Translations under genes and position numbers: made by a program
Part shown: piece after piece, positions 34,325 to 44,100 of the stretch
Layout: each line of letters opens with the position of its first letter
How positions within the stretch are numbered: position 1 is the first letter of the stretch
Assembly (NCBI RefSeq): GCF_013403975.1
Contig: NZ_JABFDH010000004.1
Coordinates: 434,001-498,000 of the forward strand
Length of the DNA: 64,000 nucleotides
Reading direction: 5' to 3'
Source of the DNA: Winogradskyella ursingii
GTDB taxonomy: Bacteria > Bacteroidota > Bacteroidia > Flavobacteriales > Flavobacteriaceae
The notes under the pieces: generated by a model
What the model was told of the DNA's origin: nothing
The model's input: the letters and a program-made list of their open reading frames with translations, nothing else
The model's database searches: none

Positions 34325-34397
34325 AGGGGTGTTTACCCCTTAGTGGCTTTTAAAAAGCACAAACAAAAAAAACCCAAGCTTTAGCTTGGGTTTTTTT
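34325..34397 (+). terminator. Tandem hairpins ending the YihY-priA transcript
   Basis: The first is AGGGGT / ACCCCT with a four-base loop at 34325-34340, without a T run. The second is AAACCCAAGCT / AGCTTGGGTTT (34370-34392, two-base loop TT), followed by T and preceded by A. It can serve both priA and the convergent LytTR gene. Confidence 0.8.
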
Positions 34398-34439
34398 CAA
34401 ATTTTATAATGTGATGCTTTAATTGAGGGCGTAACGACG

Positions 34440-35135
34440 TTACATATTGTTTAAAGCATCTACCAATTGGGTCTTTTTGTTTCGACTCAGTGGAATTTCA
34501 TAAGCGCCAACTTCGACATTTTTACTGTTAAAGCGGTCAATTTTGTCTAAATTCACAATGTAGGATTTGTGAATTCTTAAAAATTTACCTTCTGGCAATT
34601 CTTTTTCAAAAGCCTTCATGGTACTTAGTACCACTAAGCTGTTCTCTTCTGTTACAACCTTAACGTAGTCGCCAAGAGCTTCAATCCACTTAATATCCTT
34701 AATATAGACTTTTCGTTTTTTTAGGTTCGATTTCACAAAAATGTGCTCGCCATCTGTTTCATTAAAGTCTAATTTTAATTTATGCTGCTCAATAGCTTTT
34801 TCTACTGCAGTGTTAAATCGTTCTTTAGTGATTGGTTTTTGAAGATAATCGGTAGCATCGTAATTAAATGCTTTAAAAGCATATTCGGTTTTACCGGTAA
34901 CAAAGATAATTTGGGGTTTGTTGTTGAGAACGTCTAATAGCTCAAAACCGTTTAATACAGGCATCTCTATATCTAAGAAGATAAGGTCTACCTTGTGTGT
35001 ATTAAGACCGTTTTTTGTTTCTAACGCACTGCTGTACTCTGCAATAAGGTTAAGTGAGGAATGGTTCTCAATTAACTTTACTATAGAGAGGCGCTGAATC
35101 GCAGAGTCATCAACAACTACACAGTTTAAAGTCAT
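34440..35135 (-). CDS. LytTR-family response regulator
   Basis: A 231-residue two-domain regulator. The receiver domain has the acidic pair VVVDDS (D9, D10), phospho-acceptor D55 (LIFLDIEMPV), FVTGKTEYAFKAF with the conserved threonine, and lysine in YLQKPI. The C-terminal LytTR DNA-binding domain (~135-230) contains YIKDIKWIEALGDYVKVVT and FLRIHKSYIVNLDKI. No sensor kinase is adjacent, so it is an orphan in this window; in Bacteroidota its partner is usually a LytS/YpdA-like histidine kinase elsewhere. It is divergent from the rpsF operon. Confidence 0.93.
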   Translation of the reverse strand: MTLNCVVVDDSAIQRLSIVKLIENHSSLNLIAEYSSALETKNGLNTHKVDLIFLDIEMPVLNGFELLDVLNNKPQIIFVTGKTEYAFKAFNYDATDYLQKPITKERFNTAVEKAIEQHKLKLDFNETDGEHIFVKSNLKKRKVYIKDIKWIEALGDYVKVVTEENSLVVLSTMKAFEKELPEGKFLRIHKSYIVNLDKIDRFNSKNVEVGAYEIPLSRNKKTQLVDALNNM

Positions 35136-35274
35136 AACATTATTATTTATTTAGGTTAAGATATCGACAATAGTACGATAAATTCGGTTAAAAAACAAAT
35201 TTTGACGATAAACCGTAAATTTTAACATTTTCTTGTTCAGAGTTTTTGTAAGATAAATTTACGTAAATAAAACG

Positions 35275-35305
35275 TTGCTAGTATTATAAATAATATGTAT
35301 TTTTG
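35275..35305 (+). promoter_or_regulatory. Promoter of the rpsF-rpsR-rplI operon
   Basis: TTG at 35275-35277, 20 bases, then TATTTTTG at 35298-35305. This is a full Bacteroidota housekeeping promoter. The transcript should start near 35311 and have a leader of ~28 bases. Confidence 0.75.
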
Positions 35306-35338
35306 CACCCGTTTTAACAACAAATAAAGTTATTTATT

Positions 35339-35695
35339 ATGAATCATTATGAAACTGTTTTCATCTTAAATCCCGTTTTGTCTGATGACCAGATAAAGGA
35401 AACAGTAAAGAAATACGAAGATTTTCTTGTTTCTCAAGGTGCAAAGATGATATCCAAAGAAGATTGGGGCTTAAAAAAATTAGCTTACCCAATCCAAAAC
35501 AAAAAAAGTGGTTTTTACCACCTTTTCGAGTACCAAGTTGCTGGAGAAGTAATCGCACCTCTAGAGGTAGAATTTAGACGTGACGAGCGTTTTATGCGTT
35601 ACTTAACTGTGAAATTAGACAAACACGCTATTTCATGGGCTGAGCGTAGAAGAGAGAAATTAAAAACTAAATCTAAAGCAAAAGCAAAAGCGTAA
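35339..35695 (+). CDS. rpsF: 30S ribosomal protein S6
   Basis: A 118-residue ribosomal protein of the central 30S domain that pairs with S18. It opens [18 protein letters not shown], has [25 protein letters not shown] in the middle (split), and [19 protein letters not shown] near the end, followed by a lysine-rich tail ([10 protein letters not shown]). It is first in the S6-S18-L9 operon, with rpsR two bases downstream. The leader is too short to hold the S6:S18 autoregulatory RNA motif known in other phyla. Confidence 0.98.
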   Translation: MNHYETVFILNPVLSDDQIKETVKKYEDFLVSQGAKMISKEDWGLKKLAYPIQNKKSGFYHLFEYQVAGEVIAPLEVEFRRDERFMRYLTVKLDKHAISWAERRREKLKTKSKAKAKA

Positions 35696-35697
35696 TT

Positions 35698-35994
35698 ATG
35701 TCATCTATAGAACAACAAGCAAAAGGAAAGAAGGACGGAGAAATTAGATATCTTACTCCTTTAAATATTGAGACTTCAAAAAAAGAGAAGTATTGCCGTT
35801 TTAAAAAATCTGGTATCAAGTATGTAGATTACAAAGATCCGGACTGGTTATTAGGTTTTGTGAACGAGCAAGGTAAATTGTTACCTAGACGATTAACAGG
35901 AACTTCTTTAAAATATCAAAGAAAAGTATCTGTGGCAGTAAAGAGAGCTAGACATTTAGCCTTATTGCCATATGTTGCCGATTTATTAAAATAA
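35698..35994 (+). CDS. rpsR: 30S ribosomal protein S18
   Basis: A 98-residue S18, slightly longer at the N-terminus than the E. coli protein (basic extension [16 protein letters not shown]). The family block [32 protein letters not shown] (split, ~60-92) is intact. No zinc-type cysteine set is visible (a single cysteine, KYCRFKKS), so it appears to be a zinc-independent form. It lies two bases after rpsF and 12 before rplI. Confidence 0.97.
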   Translation: MSSIEQQAKGKKDGEIRYLTPLNIETSKKEKYCRFKKSGIKYVDYKDPDWLLGFVNEQGKLLPRRLTGTSLKYQRKVSVAVKRARHLALLPYVADLLK

Positions 35995-36006
35995 AATATC
36001 ATAACA

Positions 36007-36468
36007 ATGGAACTTATATTAAAACAAGACGTTGAAAATTTAGGATTTAAAGACGATATTGTAACAGTTAAGAACGGTTATGGTAGAAATTTTTTAATAC
36101 CTCAAGGACAAGCTGTAATGGCTACGTCTTCTGCTAAAAAAGTTTTGGCAGAAACCTTGAAACAAAGAGAATACAAAGAAAAATCTGTTATTGCAGATGC
36201 TGAAAAAACAGCTGAAGCACTTAACGCTCTAGATATTAAGATTACTGCAAAAGCTGGTGCTGGCGCAACTGCTGGAGACAAGATTTTTGGTTCTGTAACT
36301 AATATGGATTTAGCTGCTGCACTTAAAGAAGCTGGTCACGATGTTGATAAGAAGTATATTTCTATCAATGGTGGTAACATTAAGCGTTTAGGACAGTACG
36401 AAGCTGTAATCAGATTGCATAGATCTGTAACTGTAGATTTCGTTTTTGAAGTTATAGCAGAAGCTTAA
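36007..36468 (+). CDS. rplI: 50S ribosomal protein L9
   Basis: A 153-residue L9: the N-terminal 23S-binding domain LKQDVENLGFKDDIVTVKNGYGRNFLIPQGQA (split), a connecting helix ~45-75 and a C-terminal domain with GDKIFGSVTNMDLAAAL. Last gene of the operon. A strong terminator with a T8 run follows at 36495-36524. Confidence 0.98.
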   Translation: MELILKQDVENLGFKDDIVTVKNGYGRNFLIPQGQAVMATSSAKKVLAETLKQREYKEKSVIADAEKTAEALNALDIKITAKAGAGATAGDKIFGSVTNMDLAAALKEAGHDVDKKYISINGGNIKRLGQYEAVIRLHRSVTVDFVFEVIAEA

Positions 36469-36494
36469 ACAAATAAATTAAAATAATATTTAAG

Positions 36495-36524
36495 ACCGTT
36501 TAGTTTTGCTGAACGGTTTTTTTT
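36495..36524 (+). terminator. Intrinsic terminator after rplI
   Basis: ACCGTTTAG / CTGAACGGT (one G-U pair), loop TTTTG, followed by eight T. Confidence 0.85.
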
Positions 36525-36619
36525 GTTGAAACTTCTACTTGAAAAGAAGATTGATTCGCATTAAAATCATATTAATTGAAATAATCCAGCTGAGGAGGTG
36601 GATTTCATAAATAAAGTAA

Positions 36620-37489
36620 ATGAATAAGGTTCTCATTCTATTAATATTGCTTAGTGTCTTAAGCTGCAAACAATCCCAACCTAAAGAATACAAGGTTGAA
36701 ACTGCCAACTCGGAACTGATTGAGCTTTTCAAAGTTTCAACATCAGATTTTCCTAAAATAAGTGTGCACAGAGGTGGAAAAGGTTTGAGAAATTATCCAG
36801 AAAATTGCTTGGAGACCTTAAAATACGTTAGCGATAGTATCACCGCAATTTTTGAAATTGATGTGGCACAAACTAAAGATGGTCAGTTGGTGTTAATGCA
36901 CGATAATTCAGTTGATAGAACCACAACCGGAACAGGTTTGATCAAAGAATTGACTTATAACGAACTGCAAAATTTTAATTTAAAAGATGATTTTGGCAAC
37001 GCAACTGATTTTAAAATTCCTTTGTTATCGGAAGTTTTGGAATGGTCAAAACAAAATAATTCTATTCTCACCATCGATATAAAACGTGGAGTAGAGCCAA
37101 AGGATGTAATTAAGGCCATTAAAATGGCGATGGCGTTAGATACAAGTATAATTATCACTTATGATGTAGAACAAGCTAAAAACGCTTATAATTTAGCTCC
37201 TCAGTTATTGCTTTCCGTTTCTGCAAGAAATCATAAAGAATACGATAGATTGTTGCAATCCGGCATTCCAAAAGAAAATATGCTAGCATTTACGGGAACA
37301 CGTTTGTCAGAACGTTCGTTATATGAACGCCTACATAATGATAATATCGTTTGTATTTTAGGAACATTGGGTAACTTGGATCGACAAGCAGAAGCCAGAG
37401 GTGATGAACTTTACAGCAAGTGGTTAGATTTGGGAGCAGATGTTTTAGCTACGGATCGTCCCTTTGAGGTGGCTAAAGCAATAAAGTAA
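36620..37489 (+). CDS. Glycerophosphodiester phosphodiesterase lipoprotein
   Basis: A 289-residue GDPD TIM-barrel enzyme that splits glycerophosphodiesters to glycerol-3-phosphate and an alcohol. Catalytic and metal residues: H50-R51 (SVHRGG), E79 and D81 (FEIDVAQTKDG), H94 (LMHDNSVDRTT). The N-terminus carries a lipobox (VLSC, cysteine 16), so it faces the periplasm. An unusually good Shine-Dalgarno sequence AGGAGGTG lies at 36593-36600, but 19 bases from the ATG, too far for normal use. The gene is monocistronic. Confidence 0.92.
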   Translation: MNKVLILLILLSVLSCKQSQPKEYKVETANSELIELFKVSTSDFPKISVHRGGKGLRNYPENCLETLKYVSDSITAIFEIDVAQTKDGQLVLMHDNSVDRTTTGTGLIKELTYNELQNFNLKDDFGNATDFKIPLLSEVLEWSKQNNSILTIDIKRGVEPKDVIKAIKMAMALDTSIIITYDVEQAKNAYNLAPQLLLSVSARNHKEYDRLLQSGIPKENMLAFTGTRLSERSLYERLHNDNIVCILGTLGNLDRQAEARGDELYSKWLDLGADVLATDRPFEVAKAIK

Positions 37490-37630
37490 AATTTATTTAA
37501 TGTTGATTCAGGATATAAGATGGTCTATAAAATCATTTTGTCTTGAATTGCCCAAATGGTAAAAATAATATTGAACAAACATTTTTAAAGGTATAACATC
37601 TAACCTTTAAGAAAGAATAGATTTAAACGG

Positions 37631-38104
37631 ATGAAATATACAAGATTAACAAAAGAACAATTCGAAGAATTACATAAAGAATTCATTAATTTCCTGGCCA
37701 CCCAATCCATAACTGCAGATGAGTGGGAAGATATAAAAAAGAACAAACCTGAAGCCGCAGAGCAAGAATTAGATGTTTTTAGTGACTTGGTTTGGTACGG
37801 AGTATTAGATAAGGTTGATTATTTAGAGCATATATCTCCACAACAGATTCACTTGTTTAAATGTAAAGAAAAGCAAATGCATTTAATTGCTCTGAAGCTT
37901 AAGCATGACAAGGTCGATTTTACAACAAAGGAAGGTTTTCAATGGTTACGGGATAATCTATTATCTGACGATATAGAATTTTTCAACGCAAATAAGCCTT
38001 ATTCAGATGATAAACATTTAGATATTTTCAAATTGATTCAAACTGGCGCAAATATTACCAAAGGTGAATTGTTTCAATATTTTGAAAAATTGATAAAAGG
38101 ATAG
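37631..38104 (+). CDS. DUF6495-like protein, unknown function
   Basis: A 157-residue soluble, acidic, mainly helical protein (YTRLTKEQFEELHKEFINFL at the start, WYGVLDKVDYLEHISPQQIHLF in the middle, split). I associate the opening and the AEQELDVFSDLVW block with a Bacteroidota-restricted family annotated DUF6495, from memory only. No catalytic motif is visible. It is monocistronic, and a weak hairpin GATTCT / AGAATC (38110-38132) followed by TTTT may end its transcript. Confidence 0.6.
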   Translation: MKYTRLTKEQFEELHKEFINFLATQSITADEWEDIKKNKPEAAEQELDVFSDLVWYGVLDKVDYLEHISPQQIHLFKCKEKQMHLIALKLKHDKVDFTTKEGFQWLRDNLLSDDIEFFNANKPYSDDKHLDIFKLIQTGANITKGELFQYFEKLIKG

Positions 38105-38176
38105 TTTGTGATTCTTAATTTAATTCAGAATCTTTTAATATTGAGCGAGAAACGAGTGTCTGTTTTCGCAGTAACA

Positions 38177-39418
38177 CTACTCATATCGTAAAGACTCAAC
38201 AGGATCTAATCTAGAAGCTTTTGTCGCCGGATAAACACCAGAAACCACAGCCACGATAAAAGCAATGCTCGTTGCCCAGATCATTGCCAGCCAAGGCGTG
38301 GAAAATTCAAGATCAAAACCTTTGGAAATTCCCCAACCAATAGCGATACCTAGTATAATTCCTAAAATACCACCAAGTTGACCAATAATTACAGTCTCCA
38401 TAAAAAATTGAAAACGAATGGTGCCCTGCTTAGCACCCAATGCTTTACGTACACCTATTTCTCGAGTACGTTCTGAGACTGAAACAAGCATAATGTTCAT
38501 AAGGGCGATGGTGGATCCAAATATGGTTACTATACTAATTACCCAAGCAGCAATATAGAGGTACGAAGTTGTTTCCGCAACTCGGTTAAGTAAATCATCG
38601 CTACGCTCAATCCCAAAATTATTTTCTTCAATCGGATTGAGTCCGCGGATATTTCTAAAAGTTAATATAGCATCGTCTTGTGCTCCTTCGAGCATATCTT
38701 TTTTGTCTGTCTTAACGCTTAAAGTGTAATTGATGTTCGGATTTGTGAAAATAGAACGTGCTTTTTGAATGGGCATTATCACTCTCAAATCTTGATTATT
38801 GCCAAATGTGGAACCTTTTTCTTTTAGCACACCAATGACCTTAAACTTAGAACCTCTAATACTAATGGTTTTATCGAGTGGATTTTCTTCTGGAAATAAA
38901 GCCTTTTGCAAATCGCTACCAATTACACAAACAGAACTACTATTTTCAATATCAAAGAAATTCATAGACCTACCATTTTCGATTTCTAAACCTGAATTTT
39001 CAATAAAATTCTCATTAGCACCAATAACAGATACCTCCGGATCGGTTTTTTGGTTTTCGTACTTTACTTCTGCAGCAAAAGTTCCCGTAAATGATACAGC
39101 GACTTTGGTAAACGGAAAATCATAATTATCTTCAAAATCCTTTACATTTCTATATGTAATTATTGGATTCACTTTTTGTCGATCCCTTCCGCTCTGGCGC
39201 TGTGCAGTAAATTCATAACGCTGAAAATTAAAGGTGTTCGCACCCATGGATGAGAAATCACTGGATATGGTATTTTCTAGTGCTGTCAGTCCACTTAATA
39301 TACCGACCAAAGCCATGATGCCGATGGCAATAATTAAAACAGTTAAAATGGTTCTAAGTAGCTGACTTTTAATGGAATCGAAAGCAATTTTAATATTCTC
39401 GCGGACTAAAGAAAACAT
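38177..39418 (-). CDS. MacB/FtsX-type ABC transporter permease
   Basis: A 413-residue permease with the MacB layout. It has an N-terminal helix (~17-40), a periplasmic MacB core domain (~45-270; SVCVIGSDLQKALFPEENPL), and three C-terminal helices including TIFGSTIALMNIMLVSVSERTREIGVRKALGAKQGTI (split), the FtsX signature. The usual partners are an ATPase and a membrane-fusion protein, which are not adjacent here. Members move lipoproteins, peptides or toxins, or transmit mechanical force. The substrate is unknown. Confidence 0.88.
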   Translation of the reverse strand: MFSLVRENIKIAFDSIKSQLLRTILTVLIIAIGIMALVGILSGLTALENTISSDFSSMGANTFNFQRYEFTAQRQSGRDRQKVNPIITYRNVKDFEDNYDFPFTKVAVSFTGTFAAEVKYENQKTDPEVSVIGANENFIENSGLEIENGRSMNFFDIENSSSVCVIGSDLQKALFPEENPLDKTISIRGSKFKVIGVLKEKGSTFGNNQDLRVIMPIQKARSIFTNPNINYTLSVKTDKKDMLEGAQDDAILTFRNIRGLNPIEENNFGIERSDDLLNRVAETTSYLYIAAWVISIVTIFGSTIALMNIMLVSVSERTREIGVRKALGAKQGTIRFQFFMETVIIGQLGGILGIILGIAIGWGISKGFDLEFSTPWLAMIWATSIAFIVAVVSGVYPATKASRLDPVESLRYE

Positions 39419-39565
39419 AGTTTTGTATCAGGTTATTTGTATTACTTAATCTATAAGACTAATTAAAGTCAATAAAGTTACTATAAAATTGAATTAACTT
39501 GGGATAGCCTATAAAAATTATAATATTTTTGTGAGCTAAGAGATTATATTTCTTTTAATTCTTAA

Positions 39566-39654
39566 GTCACACTGAGCGGAGCACAAGTGTTGTTTGAGTT
39601 ATATAATATTTTGAATCATTCTCGTTGGGATTTCTCGATTTCTCTCGAAATGAC
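39566..39654. repeat. Decayed interspersed repeat of the GTCACACTGAGCGGAG / GAAATGAC type
   Basis: GTCACACTGAGCGGAG (39566-39581) and the TTTCTCGATTTCTCTCGAA block ending in ATGAC (39631-39654) resemble the short palindromic intergenic elements (GTCATTTCGAGCGAAGTCGAG and variants) scattered through many Bacteroidota genomes. Only one imperfect pair occurs in this window. The identification is from memory of the motif. Confidence 0.45.
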
Positions 39655-39708
39655 AGTCAAATATAAAAAGTTTCACTAAAAAAGATTCCCGTTTTCAGGG
39701 AAATAAAC

Positions 39709-41079
39709 ATGGCACAAAAACCAAGCATACCAAAGGGAACAAGAGATTTTGATGCAGCCGAAGTGGCGAAGCGATCCTACATAATGGATACGATTAAGCA
39801 GCAGTTTCAGTTATATGGATTTCAACCTATAGAAACACCAAGTTTTGAAAATTCTGAAACCTTAATGGGAAAGTATGGTGATGAAGGTGACCGCTTGATT
39901 TTTAAAATATTGAATTCGGGTGAATTTTTAAGCAAAGTGTCAGATCAAGACTATGATTCCAAATCTGAACAAACAATCACACCAAAAATTTCGGAAAAGG
40001 CGCTAAGATATGACCTTACAGTTCCATTTGCACGTTACGTCGTACAACACCAAAACGAGATAGAATTTCCGTTTAAGCGCTACCAGATTCAACCTGTTTG
40101 GCGAGCAGACCGACCTCAAAAAGGACGTTTTAGAGAGTTTTTTCAATGTGATGCCGATGTGGTTGGTTCTGATTCTTTGTTTCAGGAAGTTGAATTTGTG
40201 CAACTATATGATGCGGTGTTTTCAACTTTAAAATTAAAAGGTGTTACCATTAAAATCAACAACCGTAAAGTTTTATCTGGTATTGCAGAAGTGATTGGAG
40301 CACAAGACAAACTTATCGATTTTACAGTTGCCCTTGATAAACTGGACAAAATTGGAGAGGAGAAGGTGAAAGACGAAATGAGAAGTAAAGGAATTTCTGA
40401 TGAAGGCATCGAAAAACTTCAACCATTGTTTGGTTTAAAAGGTGATTTCGGAACTCAAATTGAAAATTTAAAATCAATTTTGAGCACTTCTGAAATTGGA
40501 TTAAAAGGTATTGAAGAACTGGAATTTATAAATAATGCTATTTCAACAGTAAAATTAAAAACAGCAAAACTTCAACTCGATGTTACATTGGCTCGTGGGC
40601 TAAACTACTACACAGGTGCTATTTTTGAAGTTTCAGCACCGGAAGGCGTCAAAATGGGTTCTATTGGCGGTGGTGGCCGTTACGATGATTTAACAGGAAT
40701 CTTTGGATTAAAAAATATGAGTGGAGTTGGGATTAGCTTTGGTCTGGATCGCATCTATTTAGTTTTGGAAGAATTGAATTTATTTCCAGAAACCATAGCG
40801 GATTCCACAAAGGTGCTATTCATAAACTTTGGTAAAAACGAAGCGATGACCTGTCTCAAAGCTGTAACTAAATTGCGACAAGCGGGTATAAGGGCAGAAT
40901 TATATCCAGATGATGCCAAGATGAGAAAACAGATGAACCACGCCAACCGTCGTAATATTCCATTTGTAATTTTGGTGGGAGAAGAAGAAATCAAAGACGA
41001 AAAGTTTACTCTTAAAAACATGGTCTCAGGTGAGCAAAACAAATTGAGTTTTTCTGAACTTCAGGCAACATTGAAATAA
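39709..41079 (+). CDS. hisS: Histidyl-tRNA synthetase
   Basis: A 456-residue class II synthetase that charges tRNA-His. Motif 1 region [21 protein letters not shown] is near residue 38 (split), [13 protein letters not shown] at ~101, motif 2 [13 protein letters not shown] at ~143. The histidine-binding [14 protein letters not shown] is at ~297 and motif 3 [13 protein letters not shown] at ~339. The C-terminal anticodon-binding domain ends the protein. Length is normal. The terminator at 41103-41132 separates it from the convergent T9SS gene. Confidence 0.97.
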   Translation: MAQKPSIPKGTRDFDAAEVAKRSYIMDTIKQQFQLYGFQPIETPSFENSETLMGKYGDEGDRLIFKILNSGEFLSKVSDQDYDSKSEQTITPKISEKALRYDLTVPFARYVVQHQNEIEFPFKRYQIQPVWRADRPQKGRFREFFQCDADVVGSDSLFQEVEFVQLYDAVFSTLKLKGVTIKINNRKVLSGIAEVIGAQDKLIDFTVALDKLDKIGEEKVKDEMRSKGISDEGIEKLQPLFGLKGDFGTQIENLKSILSTSEIGLKGIEELEFINNAISTVKLKTAKLQLDVTLARGLNYYTGAIFEVSAPEGVKMGSIGGGGRYDDLTGIFGLKNMSGVGISFGLDRIYLVLEELNLFPETIADSTKVLFINFGKNEAMTCLKAVTKLRQAGIRAELYPDDAKMRKQMNHANRRNIPFVILVGEEEIKDEKFTLKNMVSGEQNKLSFSELQATLK

Positions 41080-41102
41080 CTATTAATAATTTAGAATGAT
41101 AA

Positions 41103-41132
41103 AAAAAAGCCCTGATTTCTCAGGGCTTTTTT
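41103..41132. terminator. Bidirectional terminator between hisS and the T9SS gene
   Basis: GCCCTGA / TCAGGGC with a four-base loop, flanked by six A on the left and six T on the right. Confidence 0.82.
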
Positions 41133-41161
41133 AGGTTAAGATTTAAGATTTGGGGTAAAGA

Positions 41162-44100
41162 TTATTTAACCAAAACTTTTTTAGATACTGAACCGCTATC
41201 AGTATATAATTTAATAATGTAAGTTCCGGTACTTAAGTTCTTAACTTCATATTCAGAGTAACCGCTCTCTGAAATATTTTCAATTGTTGTTACGGATTGT
41301 CCTAATATATTGAACAATTCAATAGAGTTGATTTTTGCTGAGTTTGGATTGAATAATACAATCTTTTCAATATCGTTAGAATAAACAATGTTGACACCTT
41401 GTATCAGTTCATCATCAATACCTAAGGCATTGTTATTGTCTTTGCTAAATGTAAGTTCAAATCGTTCCAGGTATTCACCAGCGTTTAGGAAAATTACGTA
41501 GTCACTTTCTCTAAGATCATGATAAATATCTAATTCCTTATCATGGAGATATATTTCTGTATCGCTAGGAACATTTTCCAGTTTATCGATGGTAATTACG
41601 TTATTTCCGTCGTTTTTTGTTTTTATTCCCAATGGGTACACTGACGAAGTTTCAGCTTCATTACTTGCCTGGATATTATACTTTCCATCGTTAATCATCC
41701 AGAATAAGTCATCCATTTGCTGTAGATATAAAGCTCCATCATAACCCCAATCTACATCTTTAGTAGCATTATCATCAATAGTTAATAAAAGCTGCCTGTG
41801 AATTGTATTTACAGAATTATAACCAAGTCTTATTTTCATTCTTGTGTCAGCATTTTGAGCATCGCCATTTGTTCCATTTGAATTATTGGCAGTAGATCTA
41901 ACAAAAACAGAACTAGCACCACCTTTTTTCTGGAAAACGCGTTGGCCATTATTAAAGTTTATAGTTCCTGTATTTTCGCCAACTACAAAGAATCCTTGTC
42001 CCACAGGAATGTAACGACCTGGCGTTTTAGTTGGTGTACCACCTGTACCTACATCGGGATCATTTGTTCCCATAGAAGCTGCCGCTACACCACCTGAAAG
42101 ATTATAGGTAGCGTAACCACCTTGATATTCATGTAAATTGTGAGACCCTCCGCCCCAATGTTCCCAGAAATAGAGTGTGCCACTAGTAAGTGGTAATGGA
42201 TCAATTAATTCATCTAATAGTAATTCTGGACCATTATCAATAATAAATTGATTGGCGTCTATTGCTGAAGCATAAGGATTTCCAACTAAATAATCATTAC
42301 CAGCATTTAATGTTAAATTAATATCACCGTTATTTGGTTTTCCTAGGTACACATAATTTTGTTCTGCACTGATTGGGCCTGTTCCTGGTCCTTTCATCGT
42401 AAATCCTTCGCCAGCTCGTAATGTTCCTGTTCTTCTAACATGTTGCCAAGCAGAGTAATCATCATCTAACTGATTTGCAAATTTCCATATCCAGTAATCT
42501 GCAATAGTTATAGGACTTCCACCAGAACCATTATATCCAGCACCTGTAAAATTAATTGGATTTGTACCGTCGTACATGATATCCTGAACTGTGTATTGAT
42601 AATCATTTTTAGCTGTATCAGTTTCACCGACAGGAGCAGACCAATAATTGTACGTATATGTATCTGCAGTACCTTGTTGGTCTTTTTCGAGTAATCCTGT
42701 AGCTGTTACATCTAGATCGCTATTGATTGGCTGAATTAATTGAGACTCTCCTTCAAGATCAATTTTGCCATTTAGTCTGAGATAGTGTGAGACGGTTAGT
42801 CCGTTTCCGGTATCAGAAGCATTATTACCAATTAAAGTCAGTTCGTTTGAATCTACATAAAGGCCCAAAAGCTGTCTGTTTTCTAAGCTTGAAGCAGGTA
42901 ATGAAGCATTGTCGATACTAATGTTGTGATTGGTTCTAACAATATTCCAATTTACCGCAATGGTAGGATCTACTATAGATGCTGATCCTGGAATGTATTG
43001 AATATTACCATTTATCCAAGTCGAGTTAGTGTCCCAATTGCCATTTTGAGTTGTCTCGTATGGTAAAGGCGCTGTTTGTCTATCTACAGTATTTAAGTTA
43101 CGCAATGCTCCTTGACGCCCATTACCTGAGCCATCATCTGTATTTGTATACGTGTAAACAGACATAGGATAGTAACCTGCCAACTCAGTCCAAGGTATGG
43201 CGCTTACGTCATTTTTGCTTATTGATGTAGGTAACTCTGTTCCCATCACTTGGCCTGCATTATCAGCAATTTCTTGGTTCATCACAAATCTGAGTTGATC
43301 TATTGATAATTCTCGATCCCAAACACGGACTTCGTCAATGTTTCCCTGGAAAAATTGAACAGGTGCATTTTTACCTGCTGCACCAATATAAAAGGATTCG
43401 GTGGTTGTTAGTGGGGCAGTTCTATTGGCAGATCTGTCCAAGACACCATCTATGTAAAGACGAACTTCAGTTCCTGAATATATAGCAGCTACATGATGCC
43501 ATTGGTTGTCAGGTATACTTGTGTTTGATGATAATGTTTGAGCTGTCCCATTCATCCATCTGATTTCGATCCTATTATCATTCAGCACCCTAAAATCATA
43601 ACCTTGGGTAAACCCAGCATCACTTTTTGAAACTATGGAAGAAGTACCACTATCTGCAGCATCTCTTTTAACCCATGCGGAAATAGTAAAACCAGTAGGG
43701 TTTAGGTCAAGATTATCTTTAACATCTATGAAATCATTGGTTCCATCGAAATAAACTGAGCGTTCTACGATGACTTGAGGAGCGTATCCAAAAGTGATGT
43801 ATTTTGTGCCATCGAAATCATATTCTGTTTCTAGGTTGCCACTACCATCGGGTGTCATAACACTATAATCGGCCGTTGGATCAAACACACCTGTATCGGA
43901 AATAAACATATAATAATTTCCTGGAGGTGTAATATTTCTAATAGCAGTTTGAGGTATTCTAACCTTAACTTCAGGAATGTCTCCACCATTTTCTACCACT
44001 TTCCATACGCGCTGCATTGCGGTAAAGGTAACGTTGGTTGTTAGGGCAGGTGTAATTCCAGCACTCATGTTTACAGTTACTGTGGATGCCGCGAGGTTTA

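Noticed and set aside
34440..35135. Two-component pair with a neighbouring kinase
   Set aside because: No histidine kinase gene lies beside the LytTR regulator in the window.
36591..36619. Shine-Dalgarno element AGGAGGTG as a normal ribosome site of the phosphodiesterase gene
   Set aside because: It is 19 bases from the ATG, beyond the useful distance, and there is no alternative start closer to it.
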